Of a stretch of DNA of 38,235 nucleotides, positions 9,185 through 18,322 are shown one piece after another. The DNA lies in assembly GCA_016190505.1 (NCBI GenBank), contig JACPQM010000084.1:1-38235 (forward strand). The letters are read 5' to 3'. The stretch is from Chloroflexota bacterium. GTDB lineage: Bacteria > Chloroflexota > Dehalococcoidia > JACPQK01. The notes beneath the pieces are model-generated. The model was not told where the DNA came from and made no database searches. It saw only the letters and a program-made list of their open reading frames with translations. The position numbers were made by a program, and so were the translations under genes. The first letter of the stretch is position 1. Each line of letters starts with the position of its first letter.

Positions 9185-10501
9185 CTAGCCAAAAAGACCC
9201 ACTGCCACAGCCGCATTATGGAGGTCATCCGAGAGCTGTGAAACGCCCGGCCCTACGCAGTATGCCGTGTCGTCGAAGCTGCTGGTAGTGAACAGCCAGC
9301 GAGACATTTGCCAGGCCAACGACTCCTTGAGCGAATCGGGCCCGGGGTAGCCCGTTACTGTCGTACGCGCTGCGGGAGACCCCCGAAAGGTTATATTGGG
9401 AGTCCCCAGAGCCGACTGGGCCTCTTGCTCTGTGGCATACCGCTTGATGCTGACAGACCTGAAGTGCCCTGCCGCGAAGGCGAACGATACCGAGACCTGG
9501 TTGTCAGAGCACTGAGATTGCACGATGACATAGACGCCCGGGGCCGTGAGCTGCTGGGGCAGTAGAGCCTGGAGAATGATTCTCCCCTCTAACTCAAGAC
9601 CGGGGCAGGATGCCACCTCGCTCAACAGTGGTGTGGGTGCCAGCGTGGGGGTTGGTGTTGGCGTAGAGGTCAGAGTTGGAGCCGGGTTCGCACAGAAGAA
9701 CGGCGGCCCTCTCTCGTCGCTGTGGTAATGGTGCTCCTTACCTCCGGAGGTCAAAATGATTCGGTAGCCTGGCGTCGCCACCTGGGCGTACGCGACCCCA
9801 GGCTGCGGGCAGCCGAGACTGGCGTCCGGCCACCTCACTGGTTCGCCCTTTTTCAGCAAGACCGAAGCTTCCGGAACGCTCATGCGTTTCGCCAGGGCTT
9901 CTTGCGCCGACTTCACCAGAGGTTCTGGAGCACACGTCCCGCCCGCACCTAGGAACTCGCCAAAATATCCTGCTACCACCCTTTTGTCCGAGTCCATTAC
10001 CAACTGGAACGGCGTCCCACCCCTCTGAGACTTACCATCAGACACTTCAAATCCGCTGAACATATACGACATCCGCATCGTGTATCCGACGCTGCACGTT
10101 TCGGGGCCTGTTGGGTTGCTCGCCTCTAACGTGACCACCGTGCCCGGGGCATATTTGCCGTCGGGGTCGGGAAGTGGCGATACTCTGACGGCGGAGGACG
10201 GGGGGCTGCCAAAGCTCGCGGCGATGTTCAGCGTGAGCTTATAGCGGGAAGGCGCAATTTCTGGACTCACTCCGACGTCCTGTTGAGAATGGCTCACTGA
10301 ATACCCAGCCGTCGGACCCACAGTAGGAGTAAGCCGACGAGTCGGTTGAGGCGATGTCGGGAGTGTCCCCTTGGGCGTGGACGTAGATGCTGGGAGTAAG
10401 GTGGCAGCCGGGCTTGGCGTCGCGGTCGGCCTGGTGCAGGAGACTAGCACCAGGAGGCCCGCAACCAGAAGGAACCTCCACCGCCACAATAGGCCGCACA
10501 T
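9185..10501 (-). CDS. secreted lipoprotein with InlB-repeat-like and LGCPQPG-containing domains
   Basis: The 438-residue protein starts at the ATG read from 10501, giving a signal peptide with lipobox LVLVSC (Cys22). A low-complexity Thr/Pro/Ser linker of about 40 residues follows. Residues about 75-165 resemble a divergent InlB B-repeat: YKLTLNIAASFG, then YAPGTVVTLEASNP, then FQLVMDSDKRVVAGYF. Next comes a segment with VRWPDASLGCPQPGVAYAQ and PGYRIILTSGGKEHHYHSD, a pattern I recall from small secreted Chloroflexota domains. A second TPTPTPT linker leads to a C-terminal domain with several cysteines. It is probably anchored on the outside of the membrane. Function is unknown. The frame extends 42 codons further upstream, but that part lacks signal-peptide character. 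Confidence 0.75.
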   Translation of the reverse strand: MCGLLWRWRFLLVAGLLVLVSCTRPTATPSPAATLLPASTSTPKGTLPTSPQPTRRLTPTVGPTAGYSVSHSQQDVGVSPEIAPSRYKLTLNIAASFGSPPSSAVRVSPLPDPDGKYAPGTVVTLEASNPTGPETCSVGYTMRMSYMFSGFEVSDGKSQRGGTPFQLVMDSDKRVVAGYFGEFLGAGGTCAPEPLVKSAQEALAKRMSVPEASVLLKKGEPVRWPDASLGCPQPGVAYAQVATPGYRIILTSGGKEHHYHSDERGPPFFCANPAPTLTSTPTPTPTLAPTPLLSEVASCPGLELEGRIILQALLPQQLTAPGVYVIVQSQCSDNQVSVSFAFAAGHFRSVSIKRYATEQEAQSALGTPNITFRGSPAARTTVTGYPGPDSLKESLAWQMSRWLFTTSSFDDTAYCVGPGVSQLSDDLHNAAVAVGLFG

Positions 10502-10538
10502 AGCTTTGGTTTGTGGGCTCCCTTTGAAAGGCCACGTC

Positions 10539-10568
10539 AGTATAGGCCCCGCTAAGTCGAACCCGCAA
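10539..10568 (-). promoter_or_regulatory. possible promoter of the lipoprotein gene
   Basis: On the minus strand a TATACT -10 box (10544-10539, one mismatch) lies 18 bases downstream of TTGCGG (10568-10563, a half-match to the -35 box). The start point would be near 10532, about 30 bases before ATG 10501. Confidence 0.35.
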
Positions 10569-10880
10569 GAGCCAGTTGAGTCATATCGCAAGATGGATCC
10601 AAGACTCGGGGTAGGTCCGCATCTCACTGGTAGGCCGCAGCGGACAGTTCCCGAATTCTCCTTTGGTCGGCGGGAGCTTATCGCGCCCTTGCGGCGTTTG
10701 CTAGTGCCCGCCGGGGCGGTACCCTTGAGGCGCGCAGTTCAACGCGATTGCTCCCCATGGCCCGCGGAGATGATGCTGCCTCCCGTCGCGGGTGCCGGAG
10801 GGCCAAGCTGTGGACCAACGTGTGTGCATGGATGGCCCGGATTTATGGCTACCGGAGCCCCCTTCCCCGGTTGCCTGTGA
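10569..10880. other. intergenic region, no gene seen
   Basis: No supported gene. A plus-strand frame is open through here but stops at 10878-10880 with a proline/glycine-rich, arbitrary composition. The frame after this stop becomes the broken gene described next. Confidence 0.4.
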
Positions 10881-10934
10881 CGCGGAACACTTGGGAGTAT
10901 TATTTCAGCTAACCCGAGAGGACTAGTCTCCGGC

Positions 10935-12208
10935 GTGCGGGCCACCTACGATGGGGAGGGCGTGGAGGTGGAGTGGGATCCCAGCATCGAGGCCATGTAC
11001 CTCGGCGCTCCCATCGAGTACGAGGTCTACAGCAATGGCGTCAGCGTCGGGAGCACGGACTCTCCGCCCTTCAGACACTTGAGCGGCCGCACCGGGGACC
11101 AGTACACCGTCGTGGCCCGGGCCCCGGACCCGTACCCCGTGGACATCGCGTACAAAGACACGCACCCGACCATCTCCGGCTTCGGGAAGGAAGCCCTGTG
11201 GTTTGTCAACGTGACGGGCGAGTGGGGCTTCGACATGGACAAGTACTGGGACTTCGGCGGGTTCGAAGGGAGGAGCTCGGAGGACGTCCGGGTCCCGGTG
11301 GCCCACCTCAGCAGGCTTCAGACCATTGCGCTCCAGGAGGTCGAAGGCAAGGTGAAGTCCACCCTGTTTTCGACCCTGGACGACATCGAGCCCGGCTCGG
11401 GGTACGGCGGCGCGGGGTTCTGGACGGACCAGGTGCTGGGGCTGGCTTTGGACCCCTCATCGAGTACCTCCGCGAGGACGACGACCCCTCCGTCACCCGC
11501 ACCTCGGCCGAGCGGGCCCGGGCCGCCAGTGAGAAGATGCTGGAGAACCTGGCCATGACCACCGGCTCCCTGGTCTTCCCCCAGCCTGGCCTGGCCTTCA
11601 AGGCGAGCAAGTGGACCATCGAGGGTGTGGAGTTCACCCTGGAGGCCGCCCGCAACCAGCAGATGGACGCCGCCGTCTTCGGCCGCCGGGGCATGGACCC
11701 CATCGGCAGCCTCAATAACCTCTGCTCCCGCATGGACTTCTTCCAGAGCTCCGCTGTCACCAACTTCTCCAACCAGAGCGTGTCCAAGGGGCAGCTTTCC
11801 CGCGCCACGCTGGGGCGCGTGACCCACACGGAGCGGCGACGGATGTGGGACTTCCACATAGGCCAGGTCGAGGACATCCTGGACGAGAGCAACGCCGATA
11901 TATGCGCCCAGGGCTGGTCGCATCTGGAAAAATACTGGAAGGTGAAATGCACGGAGGTGAAGCTGGCGGAGTGGGAGCGGGTGCTGGGCTCACGGTTGCA
12001 GGCGCTGAAGGAGCAGATGCAAGAGCGCGCGCTGGAGGAGCGCTGGCCGGGCGCGGGCCGCTACGTGCTCGTCAAGATGGCCAAGGGAACGTGGCACTGG
12101 AAGGCGTACAAGTGCACGCTGTTCTCCTATGAGGCGCTGAGCATCGGGAGTCCGGAGGCGTTGCAGGTGGCCGAGGCCATCTCCTACCCCGTCGGAGCGG
12201 TGTTCTAG
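10935..12208 (+). pseudogene. frameshifted gene, N-terminal fibronectin-III-like segment, function unknown
   Basis: Two frames join into one protein of about 425 residues. The first runs from GTG 10935 to about 11456, the second from there to 12208. At 11453-11456 the reading GAC-CCC-TCATCG gives DPSSS; one extra C would give DPLIEYLRED, which continues smoothly in the second frame. This points to a one-C deletion in a C run. Residues 1-65 look like a fibronectin type III repeat (ATYDGEGVEVEWDP, IEYEVYSNGV, GRTGDQYTVVARA). The rest is helical and charged with no motif I recognise. The frame is open upstream to 10881 (reading NPRGLVSGVRATYDG), so the true N-terminus may be missing. It could be a sequencing error rather than decay. 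Confidence 0.6.
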
Positions 12209-12820
12209 TGTTGCCAAGACAGACCGAGGCACCCCGCTACTCAAGCAGGACCAATAGCGTCACGCCGCCAGGAGGCTGACCATTCGCTGTACCAAGGCAT
12301 TTGGCAGACACATCCAATCGCCGTGCTCCACCATACCGTACAAGCAAAACTCTGACCTTCTCCAAGACCTTCACTCTTGATCTCAACACCCGCTCGTCTT
12401 CTCTTCGCCTTGACTAGGCCGGATTGATTATATGAAGTCTTTGTGGTATTTTAGAACCCGCTTGAGTGAGTCAGTGGTTTTACGTACGGGGTCGGCTTCC
12501 GTGTACCAGGTTAAGGGTATGGTTATTTCGACCTCATACATCATTCGCCACAACGCGCACCACCTAACTAAGCAAGGAGGCGGCGCTCGCGCCGCTTTGC
12601 GCCGTCACCCCCCCCCCCCCCGACGAAATCCGTCACCACGCCGTAGCCGCTTCTCCCTTCGCCTCCGAACTCATCGCCTCGTCCTCTTAGCAGGGCCACC
12701 TGCCGCCAGGGCGGGGGTCGTTTCGGGACACTCTGCACATCACTGCGTCTCTCCGGCGCAGAGGCCTGACGAACTGGAACCTTCTGGGCACTGTGCCCCA
12801 CCTCCCCCAGGGGTGAGGCC
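12209..12820. other. intergenic region upstream of the pilus locus
   Basis: No supported gene lies here. The stretch before about 12560 is AT-richer than its surroundings. A run of 14 C sits at 12608-12621. Promoters for the pilus locus should lie in this region, but I cannot pick a convincing pair of boxes. Confidence 0.4.
12608..12621. repeat. homopolymer of 14 C
   Basis: Fourteen consecutive C about 200 bases upstream of the first gene of the pilus locus. It is not inside a convincing gene. Such tracts mutate easily in length, so both biology and sequencing error are possible sources of variation. Confidence 0.9.
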
Positions 12821-13432
12821 GTGCTAAGAGGTGTTGAGGTCGTCCCTCCAGAGAAGTATGTCGGTGCCCTCTACCGAGACTCCCCTACGGCACTGGAGCA
12901 CGACCTCCATGCGGTGCCTACCGACCTCACTTTCTATCGTCTGGTTGACGCCGACCTGATCAAGCGGGATCAGGCCTGGTTCTCCAATCTATCCCCTGTC
13001 GCTCCCCAGGTTGTCATTCTCGCGGACGCGCCCGGGGCTGTGACGGCCACCGACCGACTCCTCTCCCTGGGCTACACCACCCGCGTCCTGCTTCTCCCGT
13101 CTCTCCTCCGCAGTCCAGACCTCCCTGCTCAGCGCCAAGGCGCCCTTGTCCTCTGGGTGTGGCGCCAATCGTCAATCCGCGAGGGGCTCAGGGCTGCCAG
13201 GGGCGCGTCCAAGGCTGCCCTGGTGGTGGCCGGCCTAGCAACTACGGACCTGGGGCAAGAGATGCCTCCGCATCGGCTTATCTCCCTTGCATCCCGATCG
13301 GCCGCTGGGCTGGAGGTGGTTGTCCTGTGCCCGGCCTGGAGCACGGCGCTGGATGAGTTCGCCGCAGAGTGCCGCGTCAAGGGGATTCGGGCCACCATTA
13401 TCGCCGCAGGGGAAAGCGAGGCCGTTTCATGA
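12821..13432 (+). CDS. unrecognised alpha/beta protein at the head of the pilus locus
   Basis: A 203-residue protein from GTG 12821. I do not recognise the family. It shows alternating hydrophobic strands and helices in two halves, for example QVVILADAPGAVTATDRLL near residue 65 and a second set around 130-195 (AALVVAGLA, LEVVVLCPAW, RATIIAAG). This suggests one or two Rossmann-like folds, perhaps a pseudo-receiver. There is no signal peptide or membrane segment. It overlaps the next gene by four bases (ATGA), and that one overlaps the CheY-like gene the same way, so the three are translationally coupled and lead into pilB. A role in controlling pilus assembly is inference from position only. 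Confidence 0.65.
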   Translation: MLRGVEVVPPEKYVGALYRDSPTALEHDLHAVPTDLTFYRLVDADLIKRDQAWFSNLSPVAPQVVILADAPGAVTATDRLLSLGYTTRVLLLPSLLRSPDLPAQRQGALVLWVWRQSSIREGLRAARGASKAALVVAGLATTDLGQEMPPHRLISLASRSAAGLEVVVLCPAWSTALDEFAAECRVKGIRATIIAAGESEAVS

Positions 13433-13773
13433 TTAATGGACTGCACCCGCCAGAGACCGTCGACGTGCTCTGCGTTGGGCTCACTGAGCTGCGCCAAAGA
13501 TTGCCGGTTACCCCCGTGTTGGTGGTCGCCGGAGAACGTCCCATCATCTCCTGGCTGTTCAACGCCCGCGTCGCCGCGCTTGTTCTTGAGAGGCTCGGGA
13601 GTCAGACCACCGCCGGAGACCTGAGGATGGCCCTGCTTCCCGAGGAGGCTCGCCTGCTCCAGCAGCCGGGCGAGACGACAGACGAACCGGAACGTTTGAG
13701 GGAGATTCTGCTGTCCATCGTTGGGCAGGTGCGCGGCAACGCTCGGGCGCGTGCAGGACAGGAGGCCACGTGA
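13429..13773 (+). CDS. small unrecognised protein coupled to a CheY-like regulator
   Basis: A 114-residue protein from ATG 13429, which overlaps the previous stop as ATGA. The first 60 residues look alpha/beta (PVTPVLVVAGERPIISWLF), followed by a charged helical tail rich in Glu and Arg. No known motif is visible. It overlaps the following response regulator gene by four bases (GTGA). The tight coupling suggests that it works with the regulator or the preceding protein. It is cytoplasmic by composition. Confidence 0.6.
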   Translation: MINGLHPPETVDVLCVGLTELRQRLPVTPVLVVAGERPIISWLFNARVAALVLERLGSQTTAGDLRMALLPEEARLLQQPGETTDEPERLREILLSIVGQVRGNARARAGQEAT

Positions 13774-14216
13774 GCAAGGCGGTACTGATCGCGGATGACG
13801 ATGAGCTTTTGAGGACGCTCCTCAGCATTCTCGCGGAGACGTTCGCGGAGGGCTATGAGGTGCTGCTGGCCTGCGACGGGGCGGAAGCGCTCGCTCTTGC
13901 GCGAGCAAGGGACCCTGATCTCATCTTGCTCGACGTCACGATGCCCAATTCGGACGGGTTCCACGTATGTCGAGCCCTGAAAAATGATCCAGCCACCGCC
14001 AACACGCCCGTCATTCTGATGAGCGCCGAGTCTGGCCCAGAAGTGAGTCGCATGGCTATAGATTTTGGCGCCGCAGCGTTCTTCGGCAAGCCCTACAGCC
14101 CAGTTGCATTGATTGACGAGTGCAGGGCAATCCTCGAACGCAGTCGCAGCCACGCCCCACCGCGGGCAGCCACTCCGCCCCCTTCAACCGCCAGAAGTGC
14201 TGCTCGCCCACCATGA
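13770..14216 (+). CDS. CheY-like response regulator with short proline-rich tail
   Basis: The 148-residue protein is a receiver domain with the acidic triplet at Asp10-Asp11, phosphoacceptor Asp55 in LILLDVTMPNSDG and Lys107 in FGKPYSP. After about residue 125 there is only a short Arg/Pro/Ala-rich tail and no output domain. It starts at GTG 13770, overlapping the previous stop. The next gene, pilB, follows after 36 bases. By analogy with other type IV pilus loci it may pass a phosphorylation signal to the assembly motor. Its kinase is not adjacent; the NarL-type kinase at 20020 is a different class. Confidence 0.85.
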   Translation: MSKAVLIADDDELLRTLLSILAETFAEGYEVLLACDGAEALALARARDPDLILLDVTMPNSDGFHVCRALKNDPATANTPVILMSAESGPEVSRMAIDFGAAAFFGKPYSPVALIDECRAILERSRSHAPPRAATPPPSTARSAARPP

Positions 14217-14252
14217 GCAACTTCCAGAGCACCGCCGCCAAAGGAAGGGACG

Positions 14253-15953
14253 ATGGTGAACGTCGGGAGCTTTGAGGAGCGGGTGGCCCGGGCCCTGGTG
14301 CAGGGCGGCTTCGTCACGGAGGCCCAACTGGACCAGGCGCGGCAGCGGGGAGGGGACCTTCTGGAGACGCTGGTCTCCCTGCGCTTCATCGGCCTGGAGA
14401 GCCTCGTCACCGCCCTGTCTCTCCAGTTGCGGGTGCCGGTGGTGGACCTGAAGCAGCTACAGATCGACCCGGAGGCGGTGAAGCTGCTGCCCGAGCAGTA
14501 CAGCAGACAGCACCGGGTGTTGCCGGTGGGATTCGCCCCAGACGGCTCCCTCCGGGTGGCTACCAAGAGCCCCAACGACTTCCAGCTTGCCTCCCAGCTC
14601 TCCTCAGTGACCGGGCGCCAGGTGCGGTTTGCCCTGGCCCTGGGCGAAGGGCTGGAGGCCCTTATCGACCGGTGCTACGCCGCCGGGCCGGTGGCCCGCC
14701 CCAAGCCTGGGGAAGGGAATGTAGTCGTCACTGGGCTGCCTGCTCTCGAGGCCCAGGCTGGAGCAGGGCGGCTGGCGGAGTCGGTGGCCCAGCTCCCCGC
14801 GGTGCAGGCGGTGGAGTTCGTGGCCCTCCAGGCGGTGAAGCAGAAGGCATCGGACATCCACATGGTCCCCCAGCCCGACTCGGCCCGGGTCCTCTTCCGC
14901 CTCGATGGGGTGCTGAAGCAGAGGTCCGTGTTGCCCCTCACTCTGCACGAGAGCATGGTCTCCCGCATCAAGGTGCTGGCGGGCCTGGACATCGCCGAGA
15001 GGCGGCGTCCTCAGGACGGCAGCTTCTCCATGCAGTTTGGCGAGCGGGGAGTGGACTTCCGGGTAGCCACTGTGGGCACCACCTGGGGGGAGATGATGGT
15101 GATGCGGGTCCTGGACCGGTCGGGCCGAGTTGTGTCGGTGGAGGAGGTGGGGCTGGACTCCACGCCGCTGCAGGTGGTGCGTCAACTTCTGGCCATGCCC
15201 CACGGGCTCCTCCTGGTCTCCGGCCCCACGGGCGCGGGCAAGACGACCACCCTCTACGCAGCAGTCACGGAGCTGGTGGGCACCCGGGGAAACATCATGA
15301 CCGTCGAAGACCCAGTGGAGATCCGCATGGAGCAACTGAACCAGATCCAGGTGAACCCGGAAGCGGGGATCGATTTCGCCGCCGGGCTCAGGTCCATCAT
15401 GCGCCTGGACCCCGACGTGATTCTGGTGGGAGAGATTCGGGATGTGGAGACGGCGCGGACGGCCGTGGATGCGGCTATGACGGGGCACCTGGTTCTGGGC
15501 TCCATCCACAGCAACGACTCCGCCTCAGCCCTCATCCGGCTCATGGAGATGGGGGTCGAAAGCTACCTGGTGGCCACCAGCGTGCTGGGCGCCGTGGCCC
15601 AGCGGCTGGTGCGGAAGGTCTGCCCCCAGTGCGCCGAGCCAACAGAGCCGGGGGCCATGGAGAGCATCGTCTACGAGCAGGAGATGGAGGAGTCGGCGGG
15701 CCAGTTCTCCGTGGGCAAGGGGTGCAACTTCTGCGACTGGACCGGCTACTCTGGCCGGACGGGGGTCTTCGAGGTGCTGGCAGTTTCGCCGGAGGTGCGC
15801 CAGCTTATCCGGTCCAGCGCCACCGGCCAGCAGATTCGCCAGAGGGCGGAGGCCGAGGGCTTGGTCCCCCTGCAGAAGGCGGGGTTCCTGAAGGCGAAGC
15901 AGGGGATAACCACCCTGGAGGAGGTCCTCCGCAACGTCCATACCATCGAGTAA
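14253..15953 (+). CDS. pilB: type IV pilus assembly ATPase PilB/GspE
   Basis: The 566-residue protein is a hexameric secretion ATPase that powers pilin polymerisation. Residues about 5-140 match the MshEN (T2SSE N-terminal) domain, with LPEQYSRQHRVLPVGF. The catalytic core has Walker A GPTGAGKTT at 324-332, Asp box residues around VEDPVE (351-356), Walker B RLDPDVILVGEIRD ending near 397, and a His box in TGHLVLGSIHSNDS. A tetracysteine zinc motif (CPQC at 457-460, CNFC at 491-494) is typical of PilB/GspE rather than PilT. ATG 14253 follows AAGGAAGGGA. No PilT-like retraction ATPase appears in the window. Confidence 0.97.
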   Translation: MVNVGSFEERVARALVQGGFVTEAQLDQARQRGGDLLETLVSLRFIGLESLVTALSLQLRVPVVDLKQLQIDPEAVKLLPEQYSRQHRVLPVGFAPDGSLRVATKSPNDFQLASQLSSVTGRQVRFALALGEGLEALIDRCYAAGPVARPKPGEGNVVVTGLPALEAQAGAGRLAESVAQLPAVQAVEFVALQAVKQKASDIHMVPQPDSARVLFRLDGVLKQRSVLPLTLHESMVSRIKVLAGLDIAERRRPQDGSFSMQFGERGVDFRVATVGTTWGEMMVMRVLDRSGRVVSVEEVGLDSTPLQVVRQLLAMPHGLLLVSGPTGAGKTTTLYAAVTELVGTRGNIMTVEDPVEIRMEQLNQIQVNPEAGIDFAAGLRSIMRLDPDVILVGEIRDVETARTAVDAAMTGHLVLGSIHSNDSASALIRLMEMGVESYLVATSVLGAVAQRLVRKVCPQCAEPTEPGAMESIVYEQEMEESAGQFSVGKGCNFCDWTGYSGRTGVFEVLAVSPEVRQLIRSSATGQQIRQRAEAEGLVPLQKAGFLKAKQGITTLEEVLRNVHTIE

Positions 15954-15968
15954 GGGACAGGACATGCC

Positions 15969-17177
15969 ATGCGGGTGAATTACGAGGCCGTCACCTGGGC
16001 CGGCGGGCGAGTGATGGGTGAGGTGGAGGCCGAGAGCGAGGCTGCCGCTTACGAGGCCCTGTGGGGGGAGCAGCTCGTCCCCATTCGGCTGCGAGAGGTG
16101 CGACGGCGGCGCTCTCTGGTCCAGGTCATGCCCGGCCTGTTCAAACCGAAAGACCAGGTGGTCATCGACTTCACCCGCCAGCTTTCTACACTGCTGCGCT
16201 CGGGCGTTCCCCTGCGCTCGGCCCTCCTCGGCCTGCGGGATGGGATCCGGAGCCTGGGCCTGAGGGAGGCGCTGCGGCAGGTGGTGCAGGACATCGAAGG
16301 GGGGATGAGTTTCTCCGCTGCCTGTGCCCGGCATCCTACCGTGTTTCCCAGGTTCTACCCTCGGCTGCTCCAGGTGGCTGAGGCGGCGGGGGAGCTAAGC
16401 CTCCTCCTGGGCCAGGTAGCCCAGTTGCTGGAGCGGCAGAAGACACTGAGGCAGCGGGTGCGCAGCGCCTTGTTCTACCCGGCCATAACCCTGGGGATAG
16501 CCATCATTTCCCTCCTTGTCCTGGTGACCTACTCCCTCCCGGCCCTCCTCAAGCTCATCAGTGGCTTCGGCGGGGAACTGCCCCTCACCACGCGGCTGCT
16601 CATGCAGGGGGCGGAGTTCCTGCGGGCGTATGGGGGCTATGGCATCGGCCTTGCCGTGGCTCTCGGCGTCGGTGGCGCGGCTTTACGGCGCAGGGAGTGG
16701 GGTGGGCAGATGTGGGACCGAGCGCTCCTGAGGGTGCCCCTGGTGGGGAAGACCGTGCTGCTGAGCAACATCTTCACCCTGATGTCCACCTTGGGCACCC
16801 TCCTCCGGAGCGGCGTGCCTCCGACGGAGTCGCTTCGCCTGGCGGGGCGGGAGGCGAGCCACAGTATGGTACGGAAGGGCGTGGAGCGGGTGGCGGCGGA
16901 GGTGTCCCGGGGCGAGCGCCTGAGCCAGGCGTTTGCTGGGGCCGCACCCTTCCCGCCACTGATAGCCCAGGCGATGCGCTCGGGAGAGCTGGCCGGGACG
17001 CTGCCCGATGCGGTGGAGGGGCTGACGGAGTACTACGAGAAGGACCTGGATCGGGCGGTAGCCCAGGCCGTGGAGCTGATTCAGCCCGTGGTCACCGTGT
17101 TCGTAGCGGGCTTTGTTGGCTTCGTCGCCGTGGCCGTCATGTCCGGCCTCTATTCCACCCTGGGGTCCATCCGATGA
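15969..17177 (+). CDS. pilC: type IV pilus inner-membrane platform protein PilC/GspF
   Basis: A 402-residue polytopic protein with the two T2SSF domains of the family. The first is about 63-185 (DFTRQLSTLLRSGVPLRSAL), and the second about 265-387 (LSNIFTLMSTLGTLLRSGVP). Hydrophobic helices lie near 168-192, 212-232 and 375-398. PilC forms the membrane platform on which PilB acts. The gene starts at ATG 15969, 15 bases after pilB, and its stop overlaps the next ATG as ATGA. All of the assembly genes here are on the same strand with minimal spacing, so they form one transcription unit. Confidence 0.96.
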   Translation: MRVNYEAVTWAGGRVMGEVEAESEAAAYEALWGEQLVPIRLREVRRRRSLVQVMPGLFKPKDQVVIDFTRQLSTLLRSGVPLRSALLGLRDGIRSLGLREALRQVVQDIEGGMSFSAACARHPTVFPRFYPRLLQVAEAAGELSLLLGQVAQLLERQKTLRQRVRSALFYPAITLGIAIISLLVLVTYSLPALLKLISGFGGELPLTTRLLMQGAEFLRAYGGYGIGLAVALGVGGAALRRREWGGQMWDRALLRVPLVGKTVLLSNIFTLMSTLGTLLRSGVPPTESLRLAGREASHSMVRKGVERVAAEVSRGERLSQAFAGAAPFPPLIAQAMRSGELAGTLPDAVEGLTEYYEKDLDRAVAQAVELIQPVVTVFVAGFVGFVAVAVMSGLYSTLGSIR

Positions 17178-17761
17178 GAGGGTTGGCCGCAAGGTGGGGG
17201 AGAGCGCCCCAAGCGAGCTGGCACGCCGTCCCCAGGATAAACCTGCTGGGGGGCGGAGGCCGCGGACACCGGTGGGTGGTCCGGGTGGTTCTGGCCCTCC
17301 TCTTGCTGGGGAGTCTCTACCTGTTCCTGAGCCTCTACCAGGAAGGGTCCGCTCAGCAGCGGGAGCTGGACCTGGCCAGCAGCCGCCTGAAGGCCACTCA
17401 GACCCAACTGGCCTCCCGGCGCGATGAGGTGAATCGTCTGGAGGTCGAACTGAGGGGTCTGCAGCAGCGGCTGGGGGCACAGCAGGGTCTGCCCCAGCAG
17501 CCGGGAAGCGACCGCTGGCAGGCGGCTCTGGCTGCCTTGGAGGGGCTCCAGGGCGGCGGGGTGCAGTTCCTGTCCTTGCAGGGGAAAGCCGACGATGAGC
17601 TGACGGTGGTGGCCTTGGCCACTGGGGAGCAGCCTCTGGCACGGCTGCAAGCACGGCTCCTGGAGGCAGGCCAGCCCTTTGAACTCCAGGGCGTCCAGTG
17701 GAAGCAGGACAAAGGGGTCCTCACTCTCACGGCGACCCTGCGGGTGGGGGCTTCACCGTGA
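17174..17761 (+). CDS. pilN: PilN-like pilus assembly protein
   Basis: A 195-residue bitopic protein. Residues 20-25 read PRINLL, the PilN hallmark that binds PilM in the cytoplasm. A single membrane helix follows at about 35-55, then a coiled coil (about 60-110) and a small alpha/beta domain. PilN pairs with PilO to link the assembly platform to the cell envelope. The start is ATG 17174, overlapping the pilC stop. The gene overlaps the PilO-like gene by four bases. The N-terminal 20 residues before PRINLL are longer than in many homologues. Confidence 0.85.
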   Translation: MRGLAARWGRAPQASWHAVPRINLLGGGGRGHRWVVRVVLALLLLGSLYLFLSLYQEGSAQQRELDLASSRLKATQTQLASRRDEVNRLEVELRGLQQRLGAQQGLPQQPGSDRWQAALAALEGLQGGGVQFLSLQGKADDELTVVALATGEQPLARLQARLLEAGQPFELQGVQWKQDKGVLTLTATLRVGASP

Positions 17762-18303
17762 GGGGCCGGCTGCGCCAGTGGCGGGCCCTTCTTTCCGTGG
17801 AAGCGGTGCTGCTCCTCCTGGTGTTGATCATGGCGGGAGCGGTGCTGTACCAGGGGCAGAAAGCGGCGGGTTTGCGCGCCGAGCGGGCGGCGGTGGAAGG
17901 GAAGTTGGCCCAGGCCCGGGAGAGCCTGGCTGCTCTGCAGGACCCGGCGGCGCTGCGCCAGCAGATCCAGGAACTGCAAGCCAGCCCCCAGAGCCAGACG
18001 CTTCCCACGCGATGGGAGGCCCTGGCGTTGAGCACGGCGCTGACAGACTACGCCGCCCGGAGCGGCCTCCGGATCGTTGCCCTGAGCACGGCAGAGGGCA
18101 CGATACCGGGTGCTATGCAGGGGGAAACAGCTCCCGCTGTGAAGGTTACGCTGGAGGTAGAGGGCCCCCTGGGAAAGCTCATCGGTATCCTCGGCACAGT
18201 GCAGGGCTTCCCCACAGCGATGGTGCAAAGCCTGGGCTTCAGCGCCGGGGACGGCGCCGTGTGGAACGCCAAGCTGGAGCTGGCCGTGGCTTACAGTCCG
18301 TAG
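17758..18303 (+). CDS. pilO: PilO-like pilus assembly protein
   Basis: A 181-residue protein from GTG 17758. It has one membrane helix at about 13-33, a coiled coil (about 38-80, Gln/Ala/Glu-rich) and a C-terminal alpha/beta domain containing KVTLEVEGPLGKLIGILGTV, similar to the ferredoxin-like fold of PilO. It should heterodimerise with the PilN-like protein. Sequence identity to named PilO proteins cannot be judged here, so the name rests on topology, size and gene order. Confidence 0.8.
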   Translation: MRGRLRQWRALLSVEAVLLLLVLIMAGAVLYQGQKAAGLRAERAAVEGKLAQARESLAALQDPAALRQQIQELQASPQSQTLPTRWEALALSTALTDYAARSGLRIVALSTAEGTIPGAMQGETAPAVKVTLEVEGPLGKLIGILGTVQGFPTAMVQSLGFSAGDGAVWNAKLELAVAYSP

Positions 18304-18322
18304 CCTTAGGGAAGGAGTGAGC

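Noticed and set aside
12608-12621. C14 tract as a phase-variation switch
   Set aside because: It is not within a supported gene or between identifiable promoter boxes, so no switching role can be argued.
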